From an uncultured Eubacterium sp. (GTDB taxonomy: Bacteria > Bacillota > Clostridia > Lachnospirales > Lachnospiraceae), in the NCBI GenBank assembly GCA_905236805.1, contig CAJOPH010000025.1, forward strand, positions 1 to 52,420: DNA of 52,420 nt, given 5' to 3'. The position numbers and the translations under genes were made by a program. The notes beneath the pieces were generated by a model. That model had not been told where the DNA came from and made no database searches. It saw only the letters and a list, made by a program, of their open reading frames with translations. How positions within the stretch are numbered: position 1 is the stretch's first letter; every line of letters begins with the position of its first letter. Below are positions 1 through 9,472 of this stretch, piece after piece.

Positions 1-1
1 A

Positions 2-1018
2 CAATTAGCGCAAAGAGAGGGGGAGATAGCTTTTTTATCACAAGAAGCACAAGTAGTGCAAAATGAGGTAGAAGGAGCTTTTGATAAACAGCTGGCGCAG
101 GAAACACAAACAGATCAAATAATAGATTCAAATCCAAAAACACCCACCCAAAACCTCCTTGGCACTTCCTTGTATGAAATCCTTGATCCGGAGGAATTAA
201 ATAACCTCTCTGAAACCCTAAGGGATATTTCCTCATCAAATGAAGGAACCCCCCTTTCTTCCATGATCATGACGCTTCTTTCCGAAGAGGGGATAATATC
301 CGAAGATTCCGATGGGAACAGGCTCATGAATGTGCTTTCAGAGCTTTTCAAAAATCCATCTGCCATGACGGATGAACAGGCGAAGGCCCTTCTTCGTTCA
401 CCTGCCTTTACCAGGGTGCTTTCCAATGTGATGGAGAAGCAGTGGCTCCTTTCCCCGGAGGACCTTAAAGGAAAAAACAAAATAGAAGACCTCTATGAGA
501 GACTGGATAAGCAGATGGAACGCTTCGAACAGGCGTTCGAAAAGGTAAACACGCCCCAGACATCGTCCATTGCCAAGGCGGCCTCAGACCTTCGTCAGAA
601 TATATCCTTCATGAACCAGATAAACCAGACCTATACCTATGTCCAGATTCCATTAAAGCTCTTAAACCAAAATGCACATTCTGACCTTTATGTATATTCA
701 AACAAAAAGAAAATGAATGACGATGGAACGCTTAGTGCTTTTCTTCATCTGGACTTAGATAACCTGGGGTCTACCGATGTTTCCATCAAGATGAAGGACA
801 TGAATGTGTCCACACATTTTTTCTTTGAGGATGAAAAATCCTTTGACCTTATAGAGGACAATATACATATATTGACACAAAGGCTTCAAAAAAAAGGATA
901 TAATTTCACGGCATCGGTAACAAACGATTCCAAAAAGACGGATTTTGTGGAGGATTTCCTCAAACAAGATGAACCCTCCATAGCTGTACACAGATATTCC
1001 TTCGATATGAAGGCGTAA
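2..1018 (+). CDS. FliK C-terminal-like / YlqG-like protein, truncated at the left window edge
   Basis: The frame stays open upstream of the listed GTG at 56 back to base 2 (QLAQREGEIAFLSQEAQV...), so this is a partial gene. The C-terminus (LHLDLDNLGSTDVSIKMKDMNVSTHFFFEDEKSFDLIEDNIHILTQRLQKKGYNF) resembles the Flg_hook/FliK C-terminal domain. It is followed by an FlhB-C-like ORF. Confidence 0.6.
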   Translation, partial: QLAQREGEIAFLSQEAQVVQNEVEGAFDKQLAQETQTDQIIDSNPKTPTQNLLGTSLYEILDPEELNNLSETLRDISSSNEGTPLSSMIMTLLSEEGIISEDSDGNRLMNVLSELFKNPSAMTDEQAKALLRSPAFTRVLSNVMEKQWLLSPEDLKGKNKIEDLYERLDKQMERFEQAFEKVNTPQTSSIAKAASDLRQNISFMNQINQTYTYVQIPLKLLNQNAHSDLYVYSNKKKMNDDGTLSAFLHLDLDNLGSTDVSIKMKDMNVSTHFFFEDEKSFDLIEDNIHILTQRLQKKGYNFTASVTNDSKKTDFVEDFLKQDEPSIAVHRYSFDMKA

Positions 1019-1053
1019 AGGTTTACTATATCAGGGACACATTCGAGGGTATT

Positions 1054-1377
1054 ATGGCTCAACATGCTTCAAGAAATAATGTCATAAAAAAAGAGGACAT
1101 TGAATCAAAAAAAATAAAGACAGCTGTGGCCTTGTCCTACAAGCCCGGAGACCTTGCCCCAAAGATTTTAGCCACGGGAAAAGGCAAGGTGGCCGAAAAA
1201 ATAGTCGAAAAGGGCTTAGAGGCAGATGTACCCTTCTACAGCGACAATAAGCTGGCAGATACCTTATCAAAGCTTGAGATAGGAGATGAGATTCCTCCCG
1301 AGCTTTATGAGGTGGTGGCAGAGATTTTGGTATTTGTCGATGAGATGGACAGGTTAAGGTCGAGGCTTGATATTTAA
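1054..1377 (+). CDS. FlhB C-terminal domain-like protein (YlqH-like)
   Basis: AVALSYKPGDLAPKILATGKGKVAEKIVEKGLEADVPFYSDNKLADTLSKLEIGDEIPPELYEVVAEIL matches the FlhB cytoplasmic C-domain pattern. No membrane domain and no NPTH motif. Confidence 0.8.
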   Translation: MAQHASRNNVIKKEDIESKKIKTAVALSYKPGDLAPKILATGKGKVAEKIVEKGLEADVPFYSDNKLADTLSKLEIGDEIPPELYEVVAEILVFVDEMDRLRSRLDI

Positions 1378-1739
1378 TGGCGGATCATTACAAAAAAAGG
1401 GTGGGAGACCTCCATGAGGAAAAGGCGGCAAAATACCTTGAAACCAAAGGATATGCCATCCTTGAAAAAAATTACCGCTGCAGGATGGGAGAGGCTGACA
1501 TCATAGCCAAAAAGGACGGGGTCTATGTGTTTGTGGAAGTAAAATACAGGAAATACGCATCTTCCGGCTATCCGCTTGAGGCGGTAAATTTAAGAAAACA
1601 AAAAAAGATTTCAAGGTGCGTAGATCATTACAGAATGATCCACTCCATGGGTGATGGGATTCCGTTCAGGTTTGACGTGGTGGGAATATTGGGGGATGAA
1701 ATAACGCATATCGAAAATGCGTTTGAATATGTATTTTGA
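1377..1739 (+). CDS. YraN/UPF0102 family endonuclease-like protein
   Basis: GDLHEEKAAKYLETKGYAILEKNYRCRMGEADIIAKKDGVYVFVEVKYRK is the typical UPF0102 signature. TAATGG overlap with the upstream gene. Confidence 0.9.
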   Translation: MADHYKKRVGDLHEEKAAKYLETKGYAILEKNYRCRMGEADIIAKKDGVYVFVEVKYRKYASSGYPLEAVNLRKQKKISRCVDHYRMIHSMGDGIPFRFDVVGILGDEITHIENAFEYVF

Positions 1740-1774
1740 TACACTGTATTTTGATATATTGTTTTTTGATACAC
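1730..1774 (+). repeat. Three tandem 15-bp units, each a near-palindrome TGTATTTTGATACA
   Basis: TGTATTTTGATACAC (1730-1744), TGTATTTTGATATAT (1745-1759), TGTTTTTTGATACAC (1760-1774). Confidence 0.85.
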
Positions 1775-1818
1775 ATGGTTGAAAAGATAAAAGAAGCTTA
1801 TTTAGTGAGGTTTTTTAA

Positions 1819-4800
1819 ATGCAGGGCCGTATAAGGAAGATATCTGCCGGGATATTCGAGGATGCGCCAAAGGTGGTGCTCTTGTCGGAAAAGCTTAGCC
1901 TTTCGGTATATGAAAACGAGACATCAAAGGGGAGCTTTACCGTAGGCTCATTAAATGGCATTGCGCTGGAAGGAATGGCCGTATCATCGTCTTCGAGAAT
2001 ACATGTGGGGGAGGGCAAATATCAGGGAACCGAAGTGATGGTGCCTTATGCCGTAGACGCGTCAAACCTTGTGGCAGGGGATTTTGTCCATGGGACCATT
2101 ACCTTCCTTAGCACGGGAGGGGAGCTTTCCATAGAGGTATCTGCCAGGGTGTTGGCCCATTATCCCGCATGGGAAAATAATGAGGCCAGAACCCTTAAGG
2201 AATTTATCGGAATAACATCAGAAAATAAGGACGTAGGGAAAAAGATATTTTCATCACCTTTTTTCCCAAATATCTTTTCCGATTCAGAAGAAAATAAAAG
2301 GCTTCTTTATGAGGGACTTACCTTAAAAAACGGGATAAATGACCATACCTTTGATGAATTTCTCCTGGGGAACGGAGGGGTAAGGGAAAGCGTGATTAAA
2401 GACATCGGTAAGGAGGAAGATCTGCCCCAAACAGAAGATTTAAAAGGCGCAAAAAAAACCATCCTTAAGGCCGGCATACAAAGAAAAATAAAAAGGTTAA
2501 GAGCCTCACACATGAAATCCTATGTGGATTATTCCTTAGGGCTAAAAGACAGGGAAGAATGGCTTGAAGAGGAAAAAGAAACCCTTGGAGAATGGATGGA
2601 TATTTCTCCCGATGATCCTTCACCAAAGATCTTATTTGCCTACGTGTACGCATTATCCGGCAAAGGCAAAAAGGCAAAGTCCCTTCTGGAAGAGTGTGAT
2701 GACAAGGTGATCATGGAAGACCATTCTTTATGGGCTTTTTATGACCTTGCAAGGGCTAAGGCACAGGGAGGAGAAGACCTTGTAAGGGAGCTTAAAGCAG
2801 AGGTCAGGGAATTTCTTTCCAGGGATCAAAGAAATGACGTCATTTTGTTTTGCCTCGTCTGCATGGATGAGGAAACAAGTCCCCAAAGGAAGATAGCTTT
2901 ATTAAGGGATGGAATCCTTTCGGGGATGAGATCCCCATACATATATTCCGAGGCGGTGAAGCTGTTTAGGGAATATCCCTATCTGATAGCAGAGGCCGGT
3001 AAATTTGAGCAAATGACCATTTCCTGGGCCGCAAGGAGGGGAGTTCTCACCGAGGATATGGCAGACCAGATCTGCAGGTTTTCCGAAGATCTTGCGGGAT
3101 ATTCCCCCATTATGTTTAAAACCCTCTGCAGGTGCGTGTCCATTGATGAAAAAAACAAAGACAGGACAAGGGCGCTTATCAGCTATATGATAAAAAACGA
3201 CCTCGTAGGGGAGAGGTTCATAAAATGGTATGAATTGGGAGAAAAAGCCTCCCTCCATACGGCAGGATTATATGAAAATTATATGAGGTCTCTGGGATGC
3301 CTCAAAGATCCTGACTATTCCGGGATATCCAGGCAGATGAAGCTGTATTTCAGCTACGGGGCGAAGCTCCCCGACAATGAAAAAGCCTCACTTTACGCCC
3401 TTATCATAAGGCAAAAGGAAGAAGACAAAAACATGTATGAAAGGTATAAGGAATCAATAGATGCCTTTGCCTCACATTGCCTTGCGAACAGACAGATATC
3501 CCCTTACATAAAGGAGGTTTACGAGGAATTTTTTTCTGGTAAGTCGTTTTCCTTTGAGGATGCGTATGCGGCGGGAGAGGTGATATTCTACAAGAAAATA
3601 ACCTTCAAAAAGCCAAGGGAAGCAAAAAAAATAATCGTCATTAACAGCGTCTTTAAGGGTGAGCAGGAAATAGAACCTAAGGACTTTGAAGAAGATGGCA
3701 TATTTGCCAGGCTCATAGGATCTTCCTACTGCATACTGTGGGAGGATAAGGACAAAAAAAGGCATACCCTTACCGGGGATGTGCATATGGAGGATATGTT
3801 TCCGGTATACAGGTACAGGAAGAAATTCATGGAAATATGTCCGGAACACCCATACCTTATCCTGGATGAATTTTACGGAAAGAAAAAGAGCGTAACCTCT
3901 GATGAGGAGAAAACGGCATCTGTATTTAAGATATTATCATCAGGCAGGGTAAGGAAGCAGGCAGGAAAGGAAATCCTTACCATCCTCGCAAAGGAATGTA
4001 TCGAAGATCACAAAAAGCCGTATATATTAAGGGAGCTCTTAAAGACAGATATTTATTGCCTTGAGCCTTCATTGAAGGGAAAGATCACAGACCTTTTGAT
4101 AGAAAAAGGCATGATGGATGAGGCGTACAGGCTCATAAGTCTCTATGGCAGGGAGCACGTAAATAAAGAGCGCCTTTGCACCCTTTTTGACTATTATCTG
4201 TCCCTTCCGTCAAAGTCAGAGGAAGGCGACATGATACTTACGGACGGCTTGCTTTACCTCTTCGAAAAGGACATTTATACGGATGACGGGCTTTGCTTCC
4301 TTGAAAACCATGCCCGGGGAAAGACCAAGCTTCTTGCAAGGATAAGGAGGGCGGCGGTAAAGTCCGGGATATCAAACGGGGAGTTTGACAAAAAAATAAC
4401 GAGGCAGAAGCTTTTTACGAGGGAGTATGTAAGCGACATAAATGACATATTTAAGGGAGCCTTTGAAGGGGGGCTTGAGATGTTCGAAAAAATGGCTTTT
4501 TTTGCCGTTTATTCAAAGGATTACCTAAGGGATGAGGCTCAGGAGGATGAGGAGGTATTTTCATTATTTTTCAGGACAATAGACTCCTTATCATCACCCC
4601 CCATAGACCTTATAAGGATGGGGCTTTTGAAATGGCTGGTAAAGATACAATACCCCCAAAAGAACATGAGGGCCATGGTGGATACCGACCTCTCCTATTT
4701 CATGGGAAAGGGGATGTATCTTTCGTTTTTTGAAGGGATAGATCCATCACTGAAGGGAAAGTACCAGCTTGAGGAAGTTTCCATAGCGGATTATGTGGGG

Positions 4801-5154
4801 GATGGAAAGGAAAAAGCTGTTACATTTTGCTACAGGTACAATGACCAAAAGGATTTCAAGGCCATAAAAGTATCGCCCGTCATCATGAATATTTATTCGA
4901 TGGCCATACCCCTTTTTCCGGGGGATGAGGTACAGTATTATTTTTCCGTGGGAGATGAAGGCGGAACAGAGGTAGTAGGAAGTGGGATAAAGCAAAAGGG
5001 CGATGTGTATTTCACATCGGGAAAGAGCGTATATGACCACCTCCAAAACCTCATAGCCGCGAGGAACCTTAACGATATGAAAAAGGCAAGACAGACCGTT
5101 TGGGATTATGAAAAGACAAGCGTTTTGGTCAAAGGGATGTTTGGGATAGTATGA
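1819..5154 (+). CDS. DUF5717-like large protein (1111 aa), N-terminal beta-rich domain followed by a helical-repeat region
   Basis: Long ORF MQGRIRKISAGIFEDAPKVVLLSEKLSLSVYENETSKGSF..., overlapped by an actin/Hsp70-fold ORF downstream. Family name is from memory of Lachnospiraceae annotations. Confidence 0.6.
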   Translation: MQGRIRKISAGIFEDAPKVVLLSEKLSLSVYENETSKGSFTVGSLNGIALEGMAVSSSSRIHVGEGKYQGTEVMVPYAVDASNLVAGDFVHGTITFLSTGGELSIEVSARVLAHYPAWENNEARTLKEFIGITSENKDVGKKIFSSPFFPNIFSDSEENKRLLYEGLTLKNGINDHTFDEFLLGNGGVRESVIKDIGKEEDLPQTEDLKGAKKTILKAGIQRKIKRLRASHMKSYVDYSLGLKDREEWLEEEKETLGEWMDISPDDPSPKILFAYVYALSGKGKKAKSLLEECDDKVIMEDHSLWAFYDLARAKAQGGEDLVRELKAEVREFLSRDQRNDVILFCLVCMDEETSPQRKIALLRDGILSGMRSPYIYSEAVKLFREYPYLIAEAGKFEQMTISWAARRGVLTEDMADQICRFSEDLAGYSPIMFKTLCRCVSIDEKNKDRTRALISYMIKNDLVGERFIKWYELGEKASLHTAGLYENYMRSLGCLKDPDYSGISRQMKLYFSYGAKLPDNEKASLYALIIRQKEEDKNMYERYKESIDAFASHCLANRQISPYIKEVYEEFFSGKSFSFEDAYAAGEVIFYKKITFKKPREAKKIIVINSVFKGEQEIEPKDFEEDGIFARLIGSSYCILWEDKDKKRHTLTGDVHMEDMFPVYRYRKKFMEICPEHPYLILDEFYGKKKSVTSDEEKTASVFKILSSGRVRKQAGKEILTILAKECIEDHKKPYILRELLKTDIYCLEPSLKGKITDLLIEKGMMDEAYRLISLYGREHVNKERLCTLFDYYLSLPSKSEEGDMILTDGLLYLFEKDIYTDDGLCFLENHARGKTKLLARIRRAAVKSGISNGEFDKKITRQKLFTREYVSDINDIFKGAFEGGLEMFEKMAFFAVYSKDYLRDEAQEDEEVFSLFFRTIDSLSSPPIDLIRMGLLKWLVKIQYPQKNMRAMVDTDLSYFMGKGMYLSFFEGIDPSLKGKYQLEEVSIADYVGDGKEKAVTFCYRYNDQKDFKAIKVSPVIMNIYSMAIPLFPGDEVQYYFSVGDEGGTEVVGSGIKQKGDVYFTSGKSVYDHLQNLIAARNLNDMKKARQTVWDYEKTSVLVKGMFGIV

Positions 5155-6413
5155 GTGATAAGTATTGCGGAATCGATTTTAAGGAAAATATATTGATAGC
5201 CTCATATTACGAGAAGAATATGATGGAACCTTTTACCCTTTCGCAATATGAAGGCTCGGAGGATTATGGGATACCATACGCATTGTCCATCCTGAAGGAA
5301 GGTAATACGGTCTTTGGAAAACAGGCCCTTGATAACACCCAAAAGACCACCCTTACGGAAAAAAATGTCCTTGACGCGGTATATTACAACAAGGCGTACA
5401 GGCTGGCGGATAAAAGGGTAGATGCCGTAGAGCTCATGGAAATATACCTTTCAACCATCATCAAAATGGCCCTTGAAAAGATGAATGACGGGTATTTGGA
5501 CGATCTGGTATTTACCACCGAAAAAATAGAAAAGGATTTTTCATACATGGCAGATTCCCTTTCTTCTGACAGCCTTGGGATAAGGGGAAAGATAAAGCTG
5601 ATAGACCACAAGGAGGCCTTTGCTTATTACGCCTTGTCCCAGAGCGCGGATCTAAAAAAAGCAAATGTTGCCCTTTTTGATTTTGACGGAAAAAGGATGA
5701 TGTTTTATTGTCTGCTAAAAAAGGGTAGGAGCGTCCCTTATTACGCGGCCGTAAGGGAAGAGACAGAGGATGGTTTTTACCAAAATGATTTCGAAAAGAC
5801 CATACTCGACAATAATGAAAATGAAAGAAAGAAACTTGACGCAAGGTTTAGTGATTACGTCAAGGAAAAGCTCTCCGAAGGTCCTTACAGCGCGGTATAT
5901 CTTGTGGGTGATGGCTTTGAGGGAGACTGGATGAAGCTTTCCGTAGATGTCTTGTGCGGATATGCCAGGGTTTTTCTTGGCCAAAATCTTTTTTCCAAGG
6001 GCGCGTGTTATTACGCGATGAGGGAAAAGGCAACATCAGAGGAATTCATTTACCTGGGAGAAAGCAAGACCAGGGCGGACATAGAGATAGCCTTAAAGGA
6101 TAAGGGAAAGGCCATGTCTTACCCCCTTTGCAGGGCAGGAAGAAACTGGTATGATGAGGATGAAAAGATAGAAGTCATCCTGGAAGGTGAAGAAAGGATA
6201 GACCTTGTGTTAAGGTCTCCCGACGGCACCCAGGACAAGGTGGAGGTGCTTGACCTTAAAGGCCTGGAAAAAAGACCAAACCGCATGACAAGGCTATCCA
6301 TAAAGGCAAGACCCAGTGCCGAGGATACCGTGAGGATACGCGTGGAGGATCTGGGCTTTGGGGATATTTATCCCTCCGGTGGAAAGGTATGGGAATACAA
6401 GGTAACCATTTGA
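5151..6413 (+). CDS. Divergent Hsp70/actin-fold ATPase (DUF5716-like)
   Basis: YCGIDFKENILIASYY (phosphate-1-like), VALFDFDGKRMMFYCLLK (phosphate-2-like), AVYLVGDGFEGDWMKL...LFSKGACYYAMREKA (adenosine motif and KGAxxxA). 4-bp overlap with the upstream gene. Confidence 0.65.
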   Translation: MSDKYCGIDFKENILIASYYEKNMMEPFTLSQYEGSEDYGIPYALSILKEGNTVFGKQALDNTQKTTLTEKNVLDAVYYNKAYRLADKRVDAVELMEIYLSTIIKMALEKMNDGYLDDLVFTTEKIEKDFSYMADSLSSDSLGIRGKIKLIDHKEAFAYYALSQSADLKKANVALFDFDGKRMMFYCLLKKGRSVPYYAAVREETEDGFYQNDFEKTILDNNENERKKLDARFSDYVKEKLSEGPYSAVYLVGDGFEGDWMKLSVDVLCGYARVFLGQNLFSKGACYYAMREKATSEEFIYLGESKTRADIEIALKDKGKAMSYPLCRAGRNWYDEDEKIEVILEGEERIDLVLRSPDGTQDKVEVLDLKGLEKRPNRMTRLSIKARPSAEDTVRIRVEDLGFGDIYPSGGKVWEYKVTI

Positions 6414-6425
6414 TAAGGGTGTTAT

Positions 6426-7247
6426 ATGATACTGTGCTGTGGTGAAAAATCAAAAAAACCTTACATAGTGGAAGACGAAGGGGTAAACATATACTCTATT
6501 GAAGAGCTTTGCTTTTATCTGATCCATTATCCCGAATATGTATTGACAGACCTTTTTTCGGAAAGGCTCTTTGAGTGGATGGAATATGACGCGCATCTTC
6601 CTTCGGTCTCAAAAAAGCTAAGAAGTCTGGATCCTTCGGATGATAAATATTATCAAAGGGCTGCCAGGGTGGTCTTTGAGGAGAGCGGCTATGCCACCGA
6701 AAGGGAAAAAGAATCCGTCTTAAGCTTTCTGAATGTACTTACGGGAATGACCGATGAAGAAAGGAAAAAGGCCTATGCGGACGGGAGGCTGAAGGAGGGA
6801 AAGATATATAGGGCCATAAAGATCTATAACAAGATATTAGGTGAGTCAAAAAATATCCCCGATGCCTTAAGGGCGGATATTTTGCATAATCTTGGGACGG
6901 CCTACGCAAAGCTCTTTTTGTTTGATACCGCGGCGGATTTTTTTAAGAGGGCAAATATCGCCTATCCTAACGAGATCCATCAGGAAGCGTACAAGAGGGC
7001 GCTGTACCTATACGAAGATGACAAGGAAAGACTCCTTCATGAAAACATCCTCTCCGGTGAGGATCTGGGAAGGATAGGAAAAACGGAAAAAGACATCCTG
7101 GCTTTTCAATTCCATGGGGATAGGATAAAGGAAGCTTTTTCCAATGATGCTCAAAGCATAACACAAGAGACTATATCGGCCTGGAAGGCTGATTATCTAA
7201 AGAGGATGGAAAATGGGATTCTTGCAAAGGCTTTTTGGGACAGATGA
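6426..7247 (+). CDS. TPR-repeat protein of unknown function
   Basis: GKIYRAIKIYNKILGESKNIPDALRADILHNLGTAYAKLFLFDTAADFFKRANIAYP is TPR-like. Lies in a tight gene string. Confidence 0.6.
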   Translation: MILCCGEKSKKPYIVEDEGVNIYSIEELCFYLIHYPEYVLTDLFSERLFEWMEYDAHLPSVSKKLRSLDPSDDKYYQRAARVVFEESGYATEREKESVLSFLNVLTGMTDEERKKAYADGRLKEGKIYRAIKIYNKILGESKNIPDALRADILHNLGTAYAKLFLFDTAADFFKRANIAYPNEIHQEAYKRALYLYEDDKERLLHENILSGEDLGRIGKTEKDILAFQFHGDRIKEAFSNDAQSITQETISAWKADYLKRMENGILAKAFWDR

Positions 7248-8529
7248 TTATTATGACGATGACGACTACTATGATGAATACGATGAATATGAAGAAGACG
7301 GATATTTAGAAGAGCTCATAGGCTCGAAGGAAAAAGAGCCCCCGGAAAAAGAGCCCCCGGAAAAAGAGCCCTTACCGGCATCTTCCCCCAAAGAGGCTTT
7401 ACGGCCACCCGCCCCCAGGATCAAAAAGCTTCCCATTGATGATTTTGACAGGGAGCAGGAGGTTGTTTCATGCTGTGAGAGGATAATGGACCACACCTCC
7501 CAGATGAGGGATGCCAAGGCCCAGTACGATGTGATCAGCGACTACCTGAAGGATGCGGAAAAAATAGATGACCTTCCCGATGGAAAAAGGATGAGGCTCA
7601 TAAGGGCGGCACAGGACGTTGAAAATGTCTCTGCGCAAAGGGACGAGCTTTTGGAAAGAAAGTCCAAGATCCCCGAAAGCAGGAGGGCTTTGTTTGATTC
7701 CATGGGTGATGACATGGTAGACCAGTTGGAGAGATTAAAGTCCAATGAATCCTACCAGGCACTCGTCAAAAGGGATATGCAGCGTCTGGAAGGAGAGAGG
7801 CATTCGTGGATAGTCGAGATAGAAGAATCAAAAAACGCCCAGAAGATCTTAAGGCGTTCGCTTTATATTTTGATGGGGATTTTCATTGCATGGATCATCA
7901 TATACCTGGTCCTTCTTAATAACATTTCGGGAAGGTATATCGATGAACTAAAGTTTGCAATGCTTATTGTGAGCGCTCTTGTGGCGGCCTTGGGATTTGC
8001 GTCATACCTTAGGTTTTTGAACAGGAAAACCAACCAGAAAAAAGCAAGGCGCGCCTTAAATAAATCCATAGTCCTTCTCAACCAGATGAAGGCAAAGTAT
8101 GTGACCATCACCAATGCGGTAGACTATGCCTACGAAAAATATGACATCCACAGCTCCCATGAACTTTCCTATCTGTGGGAGCAGTACCTTAAGGCCAAAA
8201 AAGAAGAGGAGGAATTTGAAAGGACGGGGGATGAGCTTGATGCCGTAGGAAGGGAGCTAAAGAGGGTGTTGGAGGCCATGGAGATAGACGCTGTCAATTT
8301 CTGGGCCATACAGACCAGGGCATTGATAGACAGGAGGGAAATGGTGGAGGTAAGGCACCATATGGTAGAGCAGCGCCAGAGGATAAGGACGCATATGGAA
8401 AGACAGATAGTAGATATCCGCAATGAGCGGGAAAACCTCCTTCTTCTTACCGATGGGCAGGTGGTCGCCAATCCCGAGATGAGGAACATATTGGACGCTG
8501 TCAACAAGTTTTGCGAAGAGTTTGCTTGA
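7213..8529 (+). CDS. Coiled-coil membrane protein with amphipathic N-terminus and acidic Asp/Tyr-rich linker
   Basis: MGFLQRLFGTDDYYDDDDYYDEYDEYEED, then EPPEKEPPEKEP repeats, coiled coil, two hydrophobic segments (SLYILMGIFIAWIIIYLVLL; FAMLIVSALVAALGFASYL) and a C-terminal coiled coil. Confidence 0.6.
   Translation: MGFLQRLFGTDDYYDDDDYYDEYDEYEEDGYLEELIGSKEKEPPEKEPPEKEPLPASSPKEALRPPAPRIKKLPIDDFDREQEVVSCCERIMDHTSQMRDAKAQYDVISDYLKDAEKIDDLPDGKRMRLIRAAQDVENVSAQRDELLERKSKIPESRRALFDSMGDDMVDQLERLKSNESYQALVKRDMQRLEGERHSWIVEIEESKNAQKILRRSLYILMGIFIAWIIIYLVLLNNISGRYIDELKFAMLIVSALVAALGFASYLRFLNRKTNQKKARRALNKSIVLLNQMKAKYVTITNAVDYAYEKYDIHSSHELSYLWEQYLKAKKEEEEFERTGDELDAVGRELKRVLEAMEIDAVNFWAIQTRALIDRREMVEVRHHMVEQRQRIRTHMERQIVDIRNERENLLLLTDGQVVANPEMRNILDAVNKFCEEFA
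7329..7373 (+). repeat. 15-bp tandem repeat x3 encoding EKEPP
   Basis: ggaaaaagagccccc / ggaaaaagagccccc / ggaaaaagagccctt. Confidence 0.9.
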
Positions 8530-8554
8530 CATTTTGGGGAAATGGTGCTATATT
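8526..8554 (+). promoter_or_regulatory. Sigma-A promoter for the pan/coaBC operon
   Basis: TTGACA (8526-8531), 17 bp, TATATT (8549-8554). The -35 box overlaps the upstream stop codon. Confidence 0.8.
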
Positions 8555-8564
8555 GTAACTGTTC

Positions 8565-8584
8565 AAAACCCCTGCGGGGGTTTT
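8565..8584 (+). terminator. GC hairpin with U-tail (AAAACCCC-TGCG-GGGGTTTT); terminator or 5' mRNA hairpin
   Basis: Perfect inverted repeat flanked by A4/T4, just downstream of the -10 box. Confidence 0.55.
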
Positions 8585-8624
8585 ACTGATTGTGATCCGA
8601 TAAGGACGGGGAGATATATTTATC

Positions 8625-9470
8625 ATGAAACACACTGTTTTGACATTGCAGAAGATGAAGGAAGATGGGGAAAAGATCACCATGGTGACGGCCTATGACT
8701 ATACGACTGCCGCGATAGCTTCCGAGTCCGGGATAGACACCATACTGGTAGGGGATTCTTTGGGGATGACCATGCTGGGCTATGATGATACGCTGGCGGT
8801 CACCATGGATGACATGATCCATCATGCAAGGGCCGTTACCAGGGGAGCCGGGGATACTTTCGTTATCTGCGATATGCCATTTATGTCGTACCAGGCGTCT
8901 GTCTATGACGCCGTGACGAATGCCGGGCGCATCATGAAGGAGTCAGGCGCGAATGCGGTAAAGATCGAAGGAGGCGCGAATATTTATGACAGTATCGCGG
9001 CCATAGTGGATGCCTCCATTCCCGTGTGCGGACATATAGGAATGACGCCCCAGTCGGTAAACGCCATGGGGGGATTCAAGGTTCAGGGAAAAGACATAAA
9101 AAAAGCCCAGCAGCTGATAGAGGACGCAAGGGCCTTTGAAGATGCGGGGGCGTTCATGGTGACCTTGGAGTGCGTTCCTTCCAGGCTGTCGGAAATCATT
9201 ACCAGGGAGCTTTCCATCCCCACCATCGGAATAGGAGCAGGAGCTGGGTGCGACGGGCAGGTATTGGTGTATCAGGATATGCTAAACATGTTCCCGGGGC
9301 ACCAGGCAAAGTTTGTCAAGCATTTTGCCGAGGTGGGCGAAGAGATGAGGAAAGGCTTTAAGGCCTACATAAGTGAGGTAAAGGAGGGAGTCTTCCCTTC
9401 CGATGAGCATTCCTTCAAGATCGACGATGAAGTGATAGAAAACCTGGAACTGGGCAAGATAAGGAAATAA
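8625..9470 (+). CDS. panB: 3-methyl-2-oxobutanoate hydroxymethyltransferase
   Basis: [52 protein letters not shown]. Confidence 0.97.
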   Translation: MKHTVLTLQKMKEDGEKITMVTAYDYTTAAIASESGIDTILVGDSLGMTMLGYDDTLAVTMDDMIHHARAVTRGAGDTFVICDMPFMSYQASVYDAVTNAGRIMKESGANAVKIEGGANIYDSIAAIVDASIPVCGHIGMTPQSVNAMGGFKVQGKDIKKAQQLIEDARAFEDAGAFMVTLECVPSRLSEIITRELSIPTIGIGAGAGCDGQVLVYQDMLNMFPGHQAKFVKHFAEVGEEMRKGFKAYISEVKEGVFPSDEHSFKIDDEVIENLELGKIRK

Positions 9471-9472
9471 AG

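Noticed and set aside
1730-1774. CRISPR array
   Set aside because: 15-bp units are contiguous with no spacers and no cas genes in the window.
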